Part shown: one piece after another, positions 1-14,855 of the stretch
How the letters are laid out: every line of letters starts with the position of its first letter
Numbering within the stretch: the first letter of the stretch is position 1
Assembly (NCBI RefSeq): GCF_040958095.1
Contig: NC_091158.1
Span: forward strand, 37,952,710-38,016,709
Direction: 5' to 3'
DNA: 64,000 nt
Source: Procambarus clarkii
Lineage: Eukaryota > Arthropoda > Malacostraca > Decapoda > Cambaridae
Made by a program: the position numbers and the translations under genes
Notes under the pieces: generated by a model
Told to the model about the DNA's origin: nothing
What the model saw: only the letters and a program-made list of their open reading frames with translations
Database searches by the model: none

Positions 1-3000
1 GTGTGTTGCGGGACGAGCAACAGGTGCGTGTGGGGCAGGACCAGCAACAGGTGGGTGTGATGGCACGAGCTACAGCTGGGTGTGGGGGCACCAGCAACAG
101 GTAGGTGTGTAGGGCGGCACCAGCAACAGGTGGGTGTGCAGAGATGCACCAGCAACGGCTGGGAGTGGGAGCACCAGCATCAAGTGGGTGTAGGGGGGCA
201 CCAGCAACTGGTGGGTGAGAGAACACAAGCAACAGGTGGGTGAGGGGGCCCCAGCAACAGGTTTGTGTGGGGGCACCAGCAACAGGTGGGTGACGGGGGC
301 CCCAGCAACAGGTGGGAGTGGTGGGCACCAGCCACAGGTGGGTGAGGGGGGCACCAGCAACAGGTGGGTGTGGAGGCACTAGCAACCGGGGGGTGTGGGG
401 GGGACGAGCAAGAGGTGAATGTGGGGGAGGACCAGCATCAGGTGGGTGTGATGGCACCAGCAACAGCTGGGTGTGGGTGCACCAGCAGCAGGTGGGTTTG
501 TAGGGGGGCACCAGCAACAGGTGGGTGTGGGGGCACCAGCAACAGGTGGGTGTGGGGGCACCAGCAACAGCTGGGTGTTGGGGAACCAGCAACAGGTGTA
601 TGTGAGAGCACTAGCAACAGCTGAGTGTGAGGGCACAAGCGACTGTTGGGTGTGGGGGCACCAGCAACAGGTGGGTGAGGGGGGCACCAGCAACAGGTGG
701 GTATGGGGGCACCAGCAACCGGTGGGTGTGAGGGCACCAGCAACAGCTGGGTGAGTGGGCACCAGCTACAGCTGGGTGAGTGGGCAGCAGCAACAGCTGG
801 GTGTGGGGGGCACCGGCAACTGGTAGATGTGGAAGGCAACAGGTGGGTGTGGGGGCACCAGCAACAGGTGGGTGAGGGGGGGTACCAGCAACAGGTGCGT
901 GTGGGGGAGGACCAGCAACAGGTGGGTGTGATTGCACCAGCAACAGCTTGGAGTGAAAGCACCAGCAACAGCTGGGAGTGGGGGCACCAGCAACAAGTGG
1001 GTGTAGGGGTGCACCATCAACAGATGGGTGAGAGAGCAAAAGCAACAGGTGGGTGTGTGCGCATCACCAACAAGAGGGTGTGGGGGCACCAGCAACAGCT
1101 ACTTGAAGGAGCACCAACAACAGGTGGGTGTGGGGGACACCAACATCAGGTAAGTTAAGGTGGCACCAGCAATAGGAGGGTGTGGGGGGCACCAGCAACA
1201 GGTGGGTGAGGGGGGCACCAGCAACAGGTGGGTGAGGGGGCTACCAGCACCAGGTGGGTGTGGGGGGCAACAGCAACAGGTGGGTGAGGGGGATTACCAG
1301 AAACAGGTGGTGTGGAGGCACTAGCAAAACGGGGTGTGGGATGGACGAGCAACAGGTGCGTGTGGGGGAGGGCCAGCAACAGGTAGGTGTGATGGCATCA
1401 GCAACAGCTGGGAGTGGAAGCACCAGCAACAGCTGGGAGTGGGGGCACCAGCAAAAGCTGGGAGTGGGGGCACCAGCAACAAGTGGGTGTATGGGAGCAC
1501 CAGCATCAGGTGGGTGAGAGAGCACAAGCAACAAGTGGGTGTGTGGGCCCCACCAACAGGTGGGTGTGGGGGCACCAGCAACAGGTGGGTGTAGGTGGCA
1601 CCAGCAACAGGTGGGTGTGTGGGGCACCAGCAACAGGTGGGTGTGTGGGGCACCAGCAACTGGTGGGTGTAGGTGGCACCAGCAATAGGTGGGTGGGGGA
1701 ACCAGCAACAAGTGGGTGTGTGGGGCACCAGCAACAGGTGGGTGTGTGGGGCACCAGCAACAGGTGGGTGTAGGTGGCACCAGCAATAGGTGGGTGGGGG
1801 GGGCACCAGCAACAGTTGGGTGAGGGGGGCACCAGCAACAGGTGTGTGAGAGGGCACCAGCAAAAGGGGGTGTGGGGGGACGAGCAACAAGTGCGTGTGG
1901 GGGAGAACCAGCAATAGGTGGGAGTGGAGGGTACCAGCAACAGGTGGGTGAGGGGGGCACCAGCACAAGGTGGGTGAGGGGGGCACCAGCAACCGGTGGT
2001 TGAGGGGGGCACCAGCAACAGGGGGTGTGGGGGGGACGAGCAACAGGTGCGTGTGGGGGAGAACCAGCAATAGGTGGGAGTGGAGGGTACCAGCAACAGG
2101 TGGGTGAGGGAGGCACCAGCACAAGGTGGGTGAGGGGGGCACCAGCAACAGGGTGTGTTGCGGGACGAGCAACAGGTGCGTGTGGGGCAGGACCAGCAAC
2201 AGGTGGGTGTGATGGCACGAGCTACAGCTGGGTGTGGGGGCACCAGCAACAGGTAGGTGTGTAGGGCGGCACCAGCAACAGGTGGGTGTGCAGAGATGCA
2301 CCAGCAACGGCTGGGAGTGGGAGCACCAGCATCAAGTGGGTGTAGGGGGGCACCAGCAACTGGTGGGTGAGAGAACACAAGCAACAGGTGGGTGAGGGGG
2401 CCCCAGCAACAGGTTTGTGTGGGGGCACCAGCAACAGGTGGGTGACGGGGGCCCCAGCAACAGGTGGGAGTGGTGGGCACCAGCCACAGGTGGGTGAGGG
2501 GGGCACCAGCAACAGGTGGGTGTGGAGGCACTAGCAACCGGGGGGTGTGGGGGGGACGAGCAAGAGGTGAATGTGGGGGAGGACCAGCATCAGGTGGGTG
2601 TGATGGCACCAGCAACAGCTGGGTGTGGGTGCACCAGCAGCAGGTGGGTTTGTAGGGGGGCACCAGCAACAGGTGGGTGTGGGGGCACCAGCAACAGGTG
2701 GGTGTGGGGGCACCAGCAACAGCTGGGTGTTGGGGAACCAGCAACAGGTGTATGTGAGAGCACTAGCAACAGCTGAGTGTGAGGGCACAAGCGACTGTTG
2801 GGTGTGGGGGCACCAGCAACAGGTGGGTGAGGGGGGCACCAGCAACAGGTGGGTATGGGGGCACCAGCAACCGGTGGGTGTGAGGGCACCAGCAACAGCT
2901 GGGTGAGTGGGCACCAGCAACAGCTGGGTGAGTGGGCAGCAGCAACAGCCGGGTGTGGGGGGCACCGGCAACTGGTAGATGTGGAAGGCACCAGCAACAG

Positions 3001-6000
3001 GTGGGTGTGGGGGCACCAGCAACAGGTGGGTGAGGGGGGGTACCAGCAACAGGTGCGTGTGGGGGAGGACCAGCAACAGGTGGGTGTGATTGCACTAGCA
3101 ACAGCTTGGAGTGAAAGCAACAGCTGGGAGTGGGGGCACCAGCAACAAGTGGGTGTAGGGGGGCACCATCAACAGATGGGTGAGAGAGCAAAAGCAACAG
3201 GTGGGTGTGTGCGCATCACCCACAAGTGGGTGTGGGGGCACCAGCAACAGCTACTTGAAGGAGCACAAACAACAGGTGGGTGTGGGGGACACCAACATCA
3301 GGTAAGTTAAGGTGGCACCAGCAATAGGAGGGTGTGGGGGGCACCAGCAACAGGTGGGTGAGGGGGGCACCAGCAACAGGTGGGTGAGGGGGGCACCAGC
3401 AACAGGTGGGTTTGGGGGGCACCAGCAACAGGTGGGTGAGGGGGCCACCAGCACCAGGTGGGTGTGGGGGGCAACAGCAACAGGTGGGTGAGGGGGATTA
3501 CCAGAAACAGGTGGTGTGGAGGCACTAGCAAAACGGGGTGTCGGATGGACGAGCAACAGGTGCGAGTGGGGGAGGACCAGCAACAGGTAGGTGTGATGGC
3601 ATCAGCAACAGCTGGGAGTGGAAGCACCAGCAACAGCTGGGAGTGGGGGCACCAGCAAAAGCTGGGAGTGGGGGCACCAGCAACAAGTGGGTGTATGGGA
3701 GCACCAGCATCAGGTGGGTGAGAGAGCACAAGCAACAGGTGGGTGTGTGGGCCCCAGCAACAGGTGGGTGTGGGGGCACCAGCAACAGGTGGGTGTAGGT
3801 GGCACCAGCAACAGGTGGGTGTGTGGGGCACCAGCAACAGGTGGGTGTGTGGGGCACCAGCAACTGGTGGGTGTAGGTGGCACCAGCAATAGGTGGGTGT
3901 GGAGGGCACCAGCAACAGGTGGGTGAGGGGGGCACCAGCAACAGGTGGGTGTAGGTGGCACCAGCAATAGGTGGGTGGGGGCACCAGCAACAAGTGGGTG
4001 TGTGGGGCACCAGCAACAGGTGGGTGTGTGGGGCACCAGTAACAGGTGGGTGTAGGTGGCACCAGCAATAGGTGGGTGGGGGGGGCACCAGCAACAGTTG
4101 GGTGAGGGGGGCACCAGCAACAGGTGTGTGAGAGGGCACCAGCAAAAGGGGGTGTGGGGGGACGAGCAACAAGTGCGTGTGGGGGAGAACCAGCAATAGG
4201 TGGGAGTGGAGGGTACCAGCAACAGGTGGGTGAGGGGGGCACCAGCAACAGGTTGGTGTGGTGGGCACCAGCAACAAGTGGGTGTGTGGGCAGCAGCAAC
4301 AGCTGGGTGTTGGGGAACCAGCAACAGGTTGGTGTGGGGGGCACCAGCAACAGGTTGGTGTGGTGGGCACCAGCAACAAGTGGGTGTGTGGGCAGCAGCA
4401 ACAGCTGGGTGTGTGGGCAGCAGCAACAGCTGGGTGTGGGGGGCACCGGCAACTGGCGGGGGGCACCAGCAACAGATGGGTGCGAGGGCATCAGGAGAAG
4501 GTGGGTGTGGGTGGCACCAGCAACAGCTGGGTGCGGGGTCAGCAGTAACAGATGCGTGTGGGGCAACAGGTGGGTGTGGGGGGCATCAGCACCAGCTGGG
4601 AGTGGAAGCACCAGCAACAGCTGGGAGTGGGGGCACCAGCAACAGCTGGGAGTGGGGGCACCAGCAACAGCTGGGAGTGGGGGCAACAGCAACAGCTGGG
4701 AGTGGGGGCACCAGCAACAGGTGGGTGAGAAAGCACAAGCAACAGGATGGTGTTGGGGGCACCAGCAACAGGTGGGTGTGGAGGGCAACAGGAACAGGTG
4801 GGTGTGGGGGGGCACCAGCAACAAGTGGGTGTAGGGGGGCACCGGCAACAGTTGGGTGAGAGAGCACAAGCAACAGGTGAGTGTGTGGGCACCAACAACA
4901 GGTGGGTGTGGGGGAACGAACAACAGGTGGGAATAGGTGGCACCAGCAACAGGTGGGTGAGGGGCACCAGCAACAGGTGGGTGTAGGTGGCACCATCAAT
5001 AGGTGGGTGTGAGGGGCTCCCGCAATAGGTGATTGAGGGGGGCACCAGCAACAGGTGGGTGTGCGGGGCACAAACAACAGGTGGGTGAGGGTGGCAACAG
5101 GTGTGTGAGGGTGGGACCAGCAACAAGTTGGTGTAGGGGGTACCAGCAACAGGTCGGTGAGGGTGGCACCAGCAACAGGTGGGTGTGGAGGCACTAGCAC
5201 CAGGTGTGAGGTGGGAGGGACGATCAACAGGTGCTTGTGGGGGAGTTCCAGCAACAGGTGGGTGTGGACGCACTAGCAACAGGTGGGTTTGGGCGGGGAC
5301 GAGCAACAGGTGCGTGTGGGGGAGTTCCAGCAACAGGTGGGTGTGATGGCACCAGCAACAGCTGGGTGTGGGGGCACCAGCAACAGCTGGGTGTTGGGGT
5401 ACCAGCAACAGCTGGGCGTTATGGTACCAGCGACTGGTGGGTGTGGGGGCACCAGCAACAGCTGGGTGTGGGGGCAATAGCAACAGCTGGGTGTTGGGTA
5501 CCAGCAACAGCTGGGTGTGAGGGAACCAGCGACTGGTGGGTGTGGGGGCACCAGCAACAGCTGGGTGTGGTAGCACTAGCAACAGCTGGGTGTTGGGGTA
5601 CCAGCAACAGCTGGATGTGAGGGCACGAGCTACTGGTTGGTGTGGGGGCACCAGCAACAGGTAGGTGTGGAAGGCACCTGCAACAGGTGGGAATGGTGGC
5701 ACCAGCAACTGGTGGGTTTGGGGGGCACCAGCAACTGGTGGGTTTGGGGGGCACCAGCAACAGGTGGGTGTAAGGACACCAATAACAGCTGGGTGTGTGG
5801 GCAGAGGCAACAGCTGGGTGTGGGGGGCAGCGGCATCAGCTGGGTTTGGGGGGGCACCGGCAAAAGGTGGGTGTTGGGGGCACCAGCAACAGGTGGGTGA
5901 CAGATCACCAGCAACAGGTGGGTGTGGGGGTACCAGCAACAGCTACTTGTGGGAGCACCAACAACATGTGGGTGTGGGGGGCACCAACAACAGGTAAGTT

Positions 6001-9000
6001 AAGGTGGCACCAGCAACAAGTGGGTGTGGGGGGCACCACCAACAGGTTGGTGAGGGGGGTTTCCAGCAACAGGTTGGTGTGGAGGCACTAGCAAAAGGGG
6101 GTGTGGGGGGGGACGAGCAACAGGTGCGTGTTGGGGAGGACGAACAACAGGTGGGTGTGATGGCACCAGCAACAGCTGGGAGTGGAAGTACCAGCAACAG
6201 CTGGGAGTGGGGGCACCAGCAACAAGTGGGTGTAGGGGAGCACCTGCAACGGATGGGTGAGAGAGCACAAGCAACAGGTGGGTGTGTGGGCCCCAGAAAC
6301 AGTTGGGTGTGGGGGCTCCAGCAACAGCTAATTGTGGGAGCACCAACAACAGGTGGGTGTGGGGGGCACCAACAACAGGTAAGTGTAGGTGGCACCAGAA
6401 ACAGGAGGGTGTGTAGGGCACCAGCAATAGGTGGGTGTAGGTGGCACCAGCAATAGGTGGGTGTGAAGGGCACCAGCAACAGGTGGGTGAGGGGGGGCAC
6501 CAGCAACTGGTGAGTGAGGGGGGCACCAGAAACAGGGGGTGTGGTGGGACGAGCAACATGTGCATGTGGGGGAGGACCAGCAACAGGTGGGTTTGTAGGG
6601 GGGCACAAGCGACTGGTGGGTGTGGGGGCACCAGCAACAGGGACGTGTGGAGGGCACCAGCAACAGGTGGGTGAGAGGGGCACCAGCAACATGTGGGTAT
6701 GGGGGCACCAGCAACCGGTGGGTGTGAGGGCACCAGCAACAGCTGGGTGAGTGGGCGCCAGCAACAGCTGGGTGAGTGGGCAGCAGCAACAGCTGGGTGT
6801 GGGGGGCACCGGCAACTGGTAGATGTGGAAGGCAGCATTAGGTGGGTGAGGCGGGTACCAGCAGCAGGTGGGTGTGGAGGAACTAGCAACAGGGGGTGTG
6901 GGGGGGACGAACAACAGGTGCGTGTGGGGGAGGACCAGCAACAGGTGGGTGTGATGGCATCAGCAACAGCTGGGAGTGGAAGCACCAGCAACAGCTGGGA
7001 GTGGGGGCACCAGCAACAGCTGGGAGTGGGGGCACCAGCAACAAGTGGGTGTATGGGAGCACCAGCATCAGGTGGGTGAGAGAGCACAAGCAACAGGTGG
7101 GTGTGTGGGCCCCAGCAACAGGTGGGTATGGGGGCACCAGCAACAGCTACTTGTTTGAGCACCAACAACAGGTAAGTGTGGGGGGCACCAACACCAGGTA
7201 AGTGTAGGTGGCACCAGCAACAGGTGGGTGTGTTGGGCACCAGCAACAGGTGGGTGTGTGTGTGGCACCAGCAAGAGGTGGGTGTAGGTGCCACCAGCAA
7301 TAGGTGGGTGGGGGGGCACCAGCAACAGTTGGGTGAGGGGGGCACCAGCAACAGGTGGGTGAGAGGGCACCAGCAAAAGGGGGTGTGGGGGGGACGAGCA
7401 ACAGGTGCGTGTGGGGGAGAACCAGCAATAGGTGGGAGTGGAGGGTACCAGCAACAGGTGGGTGAGGGGGGGCACCAGCACAAGGTGGGTGAGGGGGGCA
7501 CCAGCAACAGGGTGTGTTGGGGGACGAGCAACAGGTGCGTGTGGGGGAGGACCAGCAACAGGTGGGTGTGATGGCACGAGCTACAGCTGGGTGTGGGGGC
7601 ACCAGCAACAGGTAGGTGTGTAGGGCGGCACCAGCAACAGGTGGGTGTGTAGAGATGCACCAGCAACGGCTGGGAGTGGGAGCACCAGCATCAAGTGGGT
7701 GTAGGGGGGCACCAGCAACTGGTGGGTGAGAGAACACAAGCAACAGGTGGGTGAGGGGGCCCCAGCAACAGGTTTGTGTGGGGGCACCAGCAACAGGTGG
7801 GTGACGGGGGCCCCAGCAACAGGTGGGAGTGGTGGGCACCAGCAACAGGTGGGTGTGGAGGCACTAGCAACCGGGGGGTGTGGGGGGGACGAGCAAGAGG
7901 TGAATGTGGGGGAGGACCAGCATCAGGTGGGTGTGATGGCACCAGCAACAGCTGGGTGTGGGTGCACCAGCAGCAGGTGGGTTTGTAGGGGGGCACCAGC
8001 AACAGGTGGGTGTGGGGGCACCAGCAACAGGTGGGTGTGGGGGCACTAGCAACAGCTGGGTGTTGGGGAACCAGCAACAGGTGTATGTGAGAGCACTAGC
8101 AACAGCTGAGTGTGAGGGCACAAGCGACTGTTGGGTGTGGGGGCACCAGCAACAGGTGGGTGAGGGGGGCACCAGCAACAGGTGGGTATGGGGGCACCAG
8201 CAACCGGTGGGTGTGAGGGCACCAGCAACAGCTGGGTGAGTGGGCACCAGCTACAGCTGGGTGAGTGGGCAGCAGCAACAGCTGGGTGTGGGGGGCACCG
8301 GCAACTGGTAGATGTGGAAGGCAACAGGTGGGTGTGGGGGCACCAGCAACAGGTGGGTGAGGGGGGGTACCAGCAACAGGTGCGTGTGGGGGAGGACCAG
8401 CAACAGGTGGGTGTGATTGCACCAGCAACAGCTTGGAGTGAAAGCACCAGCAACAGCTGGGAGTGGGGGCACCAGCAACAAGTGGGTGTAGGGGTGCACC
8501 ATCAACAGATGGGTGAGAGAGCAAAAGCAACAGGTGGGTGTGTGCGCATCACCAACAAGAGGGTGTGGGGGCACCAGCAACAGCTACTTGAAGGAGCACC
8601 AACAACAGGTGGGTGTGGGGGACACCAACATCAGGTAAGTTAAGGTGGCACCAGCAATAGGAGGGTGTGGGGGGCACCAGCAACAGGTGGGTGAGGGGGG
8701 CACCAGCAACAGGTGGGTGAGGGGGCTACCAGCACCAGGTGGGTGTGGGGGGCAACAGCAACAGGTGGGTGAGGGGGATTACCAGAAACAGGTGGTGTGG
8801 AGGCACTAGCAAAACGGGGTGTGGGATGGACGAGCAACAGGTGCGTGTGGGGGAGGGCCAGCAACAGGTAGGTGTGATGGCATCAGCAACAGCTGGGAGT
8901 GGAAGCACCAGCAACAGCTGGGAGTGGGGGCACCAGCAAAAGCTGGGAGTGGGGGCACCAGCAACAAGTGGGTGTATGGGAGCACCAGCATCAGGTGGGT

Positions 9001-11420
9001 GAGAGAGCACAAGCAACAGGTGGGTGTGTGGGCCCCACCAACAGGTGGGTGTGGGGGCACCAGCAACAGGTGGGTGTAGGTGGCACCAGCAACAGGTGGG
9101 TGTGTGGGGCACCAGCAACAGGTGGGTGTGTGGGGCACCAGCAACTGGTAGGTGTAGGTGGCACCAGCAATAGGTGGGTGGGGGAACCAGCAACAAGTGG
9201 GTGTGTGGGGCACCAGCAACAGGTGGGTGTGTGGGGCACCAGCAACAGGTGGGTGTAGGTGGCACCAGCAATAGGTGGGTGGGGGGGGCACCAGCAACAG
9301 TTGGGTGAGGGGGGCACCAGCAACAGGTGTGTGAGAGGGCACCAGCAAAAGGGGGTGTGGGGGGACGAGCAACAAGTGCGTGTGGGGGAGAACCAGCAAT
9401 AGGTGGGAGTGGAGGGTACCAGCAACAGGTGGGTGAGGGGGGCACCAGCACAAGGTGGGAGAGGGGGGCACCAGCAACCGGTGGTTGAGGGGGGCACCAG
9501 CAACAGGGGGTGTGGGGGGACGAGCAAGAGGTGCATGTGGGGGAGGACCAGCAACAGGTGGGTTTGATGGCACCAGCAACAGCTGGGTGTGGGTGCACCA
9601 GCAACAGGTGGGTGTGGGGGCACCAGCAACAGGTGGGTGTGGGGGCACCAGCAACAGCTGGGTGTTGGGGAACCAGCAACAGGTGTGTGTGAGAGCACTA
9701 GCAACAGCTGAGTGTGAGGGCACAAGCGACTGGTGGGTGTGGGGGCACCAGCAACAGGTGGGTGAGGGGGGCACCAGCAACAGTTGGGTATGGGGGCACC
9801 AGCAACCAGTGGGTGTGAGGGCACCAGCAACAGCTGGGTGAGTGGGCAGCAGCGACAGCTGGGTGTGGGGGGCACCGGCAACTGGTGGATGTGGAAGGCA
9901 CCAGCATCAGGTGGGTGTGGGGGCACCAGCAACAGGTGGGTTTGTAGGGGGGCACCAGCAACTGGTGGGTGTGGGGGCACCTGCAACAGGTGGGTGTGGG
10001 GGCACCAGCAACAGCTGGGTGTTGGGGAACCAGCAACAGGTGTGTATGAGAGCACTAGCAACAGCTGAGTGTGAGGGCACAAGCGACTGGTGGGTGTGGG
10101 GGCACCAGCAACAGGTGGGTGAGGGGGGCACCAGCAACAGGTGGGTATGGGGGCACCAGCAACCGGTGGGTGTGAGGGCACCAGCAACAGCTGGGTGAGT
10201 GGGCAGCAGCAACAGCTGGGTGTGGGGGGGCACCGGCAACTGGTGGATGTGGAAGGCACCAGCAACAGGTGGGTGTGGGGGCACCAGCAACAGGTGGGTG
10301 AGGGGGGGGTCCCAGCAACAGGTGCGAGTGGAGAAGGACCAGCATCAGGTGGGTGTGATTGCACCAGCAACAGCTGGGAGTGGAAGCACCAGCAACAGCT
10401 GGGAGTGGGGGCACCAGCAACAAGTGGGTGTAAGGGGGCACCATCAACAGGTGGGTGAGAGAGCACAAGCAACAGGTGGGTGTGTGCGCATCAGCAACAG
10501 GTGGGTGTAGGGGCATCAGCAACAGCTACTTGAAGGAGCACCATCAACAGGTGGGTGTGGGGGACACCAATAACAGGTAAGTTAAGGTGGCACCAGCTAT
10601 AGGAGGGTGTGGGGCGCACCAGCAACAGGTGGGTGAGGTGGATTACCAGAAACAGGTGGGTGTGGAGGCACTAGCAAAAGGGGGTGTGGGGGGGACGAGC
10701 AACAGGTGCGTGTGGGGGAGGACCAGCAACAGGTGGGTGTGATGGCACCAGCAACAGCTGGGAGTGGAAGCACCAGCAACAGCTGGGAGTGGGGGCACCA
10801 ACAACAGCTGGGAGTGGCGGCACCAGCAACAAGTGAGTGTAGGGGCACCAGCAACCGGTGGGTGTGAGGGCACCAGCAACAGCTGGGTGAGTGGGCACCA
10901 GCAACAGCTGGGTGAGTGGGCAGCAGCAACAGCTGGGTGTGGGGGGCACCGGCAACTGGTGGATGTGGAAGGCACTAGCAACAGGTGGGTGTGGGGGCAC
11001 CAGCATTAGGTGGGTGAGGGGGGGTAAAAGCAGCAGGTGGGTGTGGGGTAACTTGCAACAGGGGGTGTGGGGGGGACGAGCAACAGGTGCGTGTGGGGGA
11101 GGACCAGCAACAGGTGGGTGTGATGGCATCAGCAACAGCTGGGAGTGGAAGCACCAGCAACAGCTGGGAGTGGGGGCACCAGCAACAGCTGGGAGTGGGG
11201 GTACCAGCAACAAGTGGGTGTATGGGAGCACCAGCATCAGGTGGGTGAGAGAGCACAAGCAACAGGTGGGTGTGTGGGCCCCAGCAACAGGTTTGTATGG
11301 GGGCACCAGCAACAGCTACTTGTGTGAGCACTAACAACAGGTGGGTGTGGGGGGCACCAACACCAGGTAAGTGTAGGTGGCACCAGCAACAGGTGGGTGT
11401 TTTTGGCACCAGCAACAGGT
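1..11420. repeat. G-rich minisatellite with higher-order structure
   Basis: A continuous array of units about 25-26 bases long, each built from CACCAGCAACA followed by GGTGGGTG and a run of G. Variants carry CTGGGAGTGG, GGTGCGTG or GACGAGCAAC. Larger blocks recur: the sequence at position 1 restarts at 2153 (offset 2152), and the 340-2000 region recurs at offset 7485 (about 7825-9480). Copies differ by gain or loss of whole units. Because the unit seldom forms stops and its length is not a multiple of three, long open frames appear in all six frames with repeated HQQQVGVG, TSNRWV or PVAGAP strings. I treat none of them as genes. No flanking unique sequence is visible on the left, so the array may extend beyond the window. 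Confidence 0.95.
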
Positions 11421-11920
11421 NNNNNNNNNNNNNNNNNNNNNNNNNNNNNNNNNNNNNNNNNNNNNNNNNNNNNNNNNNNNNNNNNNNNNNNNNNNNNNNN
11501 NNNNNNNNNNNNNNNNNNNNNNNNNNNNNNNNNNNNNNNNNNNNNNNNNNNNNNNNNNNNNNNNNNNNNNNNNNNNNNNNNNNNNNNNNNNNNNNNNNNN
11601 NNNNNNNNNNNNNNNNNNNNNNNNNNNNNNNNNNNNNNNNNNNNNNNNNNNNNNNNNNNNNNNNNNNNNNNNNNNNNNNNNNNNNNNNNNNNNNNNNNNN
11701 NNNNNNNNNNNNNNNNNNNNNNNNNNNNNNNNNNNNNNNNNNNNNNNNNNNNNNNNNNNNNNNNNNNNNNNNNNNNNNNNNNNNNNNNNNNNNNNNNNNN
11801 NNNNNNNNNNNNNNNNNNNNNNNNNNNNNNNNNNNNNNNNNNNNNNNNNNNNNNNNNNNNNNNNNNNNNNNNNNNNNNNNNNNNNNNNNNNNNNNNNNNN
11901 NNNNNNNNNNNNNNNNNNNN
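11421..11920. other. Assembly gap (500 N)
   Basis: Exactly 500 N bases lie between the minisatellite and a truncated PLE. The round number suggests a placeholder of unknown true size. Any frame crossing it is meaningless. Confidence 0.99.
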
Positions 11921-12434
11921 TGATCGTCAATTGTATCTTCTGATTTTTGTCTGTATGCATAACGTTTCTATTAACAATATCTTTCAGGACCCTTTCCTCC
12001 GTTTTATGAGCTGTGGAAAAGAAGTTCCTGTAAAATAGTCTAATAGGGGGTACAGGTGTTGTGTTAGTTGACACTTCAAAGGTTGAATGGCGTTTCACTT
12101 TCCTTCTTATGATGTCTTCAACGAAACCATTGGAGAAGCCGTTGTTGACTAGGACCTGCCTTACCCTACAGAGTTCTTCATCGACTTCCTTCCATCCTGA
12201 GCTGTGGCTGAGAGCACGGTCGACGTAAGAGTTGACAACACTCCTCTTGTACCTGTCCGGGCAGTCACTGTTGGCATTGAGGCACATTCCTATGATTATT
12301 TCCTTAGTGTAGACTGCAGTGTGGAAACCTCCGCTCTTTTCCATGACTGTTACATCTAGAAAGGGCAGCTTCCCATCCTTCTCCATCTCGTAAGTGAAAC
12401 TCAACACAGAATTCTGCTCAAATGCCTCCTTCAA
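11921..12434 (-). pseudogene. Penelope-like element, reverse transcriptase fragment
   Basis: The minus strand encodes the part of a PLE protein just downstream of the RT active site, with FTYEMEKDGKLPFLDVTVME and RLFYRNFFSTAHKTEERVL. It matches the central part of the complete PLE copies at 15325-19435, with several substitutions. It is cut on one side by the N gap. On the other side, near 12434-12441, it joins the oppositely oriented 3' end of another PLE. It lacks the YVDD catalytic box and the GIY-YIG domain within the visible part, so this piece is non-functional. Confidence 0.85.
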
Positions 12435-12440
12435 GACCCT

Positions 12441-13215
<775 letters not shown>

Positions 13216-13216
<1 letters not shown>

Positions 13217-13710
13217 CACACACACATACATACTAGCTGTACCCGGCCACGCTTTGCTGTGGCTCAGCAACGCATGCACGTTCCTGAACCACAGCAACCT
13301 TCCCCTGTCTCCCAGTCCTCCCCCCACCATTTTCCCTACCCTCATCCTCCCAACCATTCTTCACTGCCCCGTTTTCTCGTCCTCCCAACCATTCCCCAAT
13401 CCGCCGTCCCCTCGTCCTCCCCCACCATTCGCCCCTCCCCAGTACCCTTGTCTTCCCCACCATCCCCCACTCAACTGTCCCCTCATCCTCCAAACCATTC
13501 GCCACTCTCCCGTCCCCTAGTCCTCCCCCACTATACTCCACTCCCCTGTCCCCTCATCTCCACCATCCCCAGCTCCCCCCGTCCCCTTGTACTCCCCCAT
13601 CATTACCCACTACCCTGTACCCTCGTCCTCTCCACCATCCCCCACTCCCGTCCCCTCATCCTCCCCACCATTCCCATGCTTCACGTCCCCTCGTCCAATG
13701 TGATCTGATG
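13216..13710. repeat. C-rich degenerate minisatellite
   Basis: After a short unique segment (ACTAGCTGTACCCGGCCACG) comes a strand-biased C/T array with units of roughly 30-35 bases, of the kind CCCCTCGTCCTCCCCACCATTCC, much degraded. Several long frames cross it, but they have only proline, serine and leucine low-complexity content. I see no gene. Confidence 0.75.
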
Positions 13711-14340
13711 TTCCTATCAGAAATTTGGGAACATCAAATTATCTTATGTTTCCATCACTGATATATAAGAAAAACAATTAAAAAAGAAATGAAAAAAATG
13801 AAAACTAAAAAAATAAACTATACTTACTAAATGAACGGTATGGTAAACAACACAGCTCAATTCCAACACAATGTCACACAAAATAATTAAATCAAAATAA
13901 AATAAATCGAAATTTAGGAAAATTCAATTTGTCAATTCAATCTGAAACACTGAAATGGAATCATAACATAGCGTGTGTGTGTGTGTTTTACTATTACGTA
14001 AAACAGATGGCGCTTTTTTTCAAAAAAGCATGTTTTTACCTATCACACGTGTGGCATCTATATAGCAGGTATATAAAAACACGTGCGTATTCAAGTGGAA
14101 CGTTGTGTCAAAATTTCAAAGCAATTGGAGATGAAGTTTCGGAGATGAGAGTGTGTGTTGCTCTTAGGTCCATCAGATGACGCTGTTTAAAAAAAAAAAC
14201 ATGTTTTTTCCTATCACAGGTGAGGCATGTGTACAGTAAGCATATAAAACACGCGCCTTTTCGAATGCAACGTTGAGTCAAAATTTCAAAGCAATCGGTA
14301 AAGAGGTTTCGAAGATTTCCATTATATTTGATATGTAGAA
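13711..14340. repeat. AT-rich segment with an imperfect tandem duplication
   Basis: Two imperfect copies of a segment of about 150-165 bases (about 14008-14150 and 14175-14320) share CATGTTTTT, CCTATCACA, GGCAT and TCAAAATTTCAAAGCAAT. This looks like a diverged interspersed repeat that was partly duplicated. No protein-coding frame has recognisable domains. I cannot name the repeat family. Confidence 0.5.
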
Positions 14341-14855
14341 TTTCGCAACATAAATACTCTGTAAGACATGGCCAATTGTCTAATGCTTTGTTTGTTCATC
14401 TGTCAGAAGATGCTCACCAAATTGATTAGGAGATGACTTCTTCAATAACGAATTGTAAAAACACCTATAACAGAAACATAATTTAATCTGCTTTGTTACA
14501 GATCACAAAAGAAAGTAATTTGAACATTAGCAGTGGTTTATATAACTTAGATCCATTTTAATAGATCAGTTAAAGGGCGATTTAAGTAAGATCATTGGAA
14601 CACATTTGTCTCACTAATTCATTGTAAATATTTACTATTTTATGCTATAATTATCCATGTGTGGCCCTGTGTGTGGTTCCTGCATCGGATGGGCCAATAG
14701 GCCGTCTGCAGTGTCCACGTATTGTACCTCACCTCACTCCACCATTCTCTCCTGCCTATTTATGTCCAGTACTCGACCTGTAAAACCACTCCTTCTGAAG
14801 ATGTATTAATATACGAAAGTACTTAAGGAAATTCCTGTTTAAATTTTCCTCCGTG

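Noticed and set aside
1..11420. Dozens of open frames of 60-550 codons on both strands
   Set aside because: All translate the same short DNA repeat in shifting frames; no start context, domain or codon bias.
1..11420. CRISPR-like repeat array
   Set aside because: Units are contiguous with no unique spacers, and the genome is eukaryotic.
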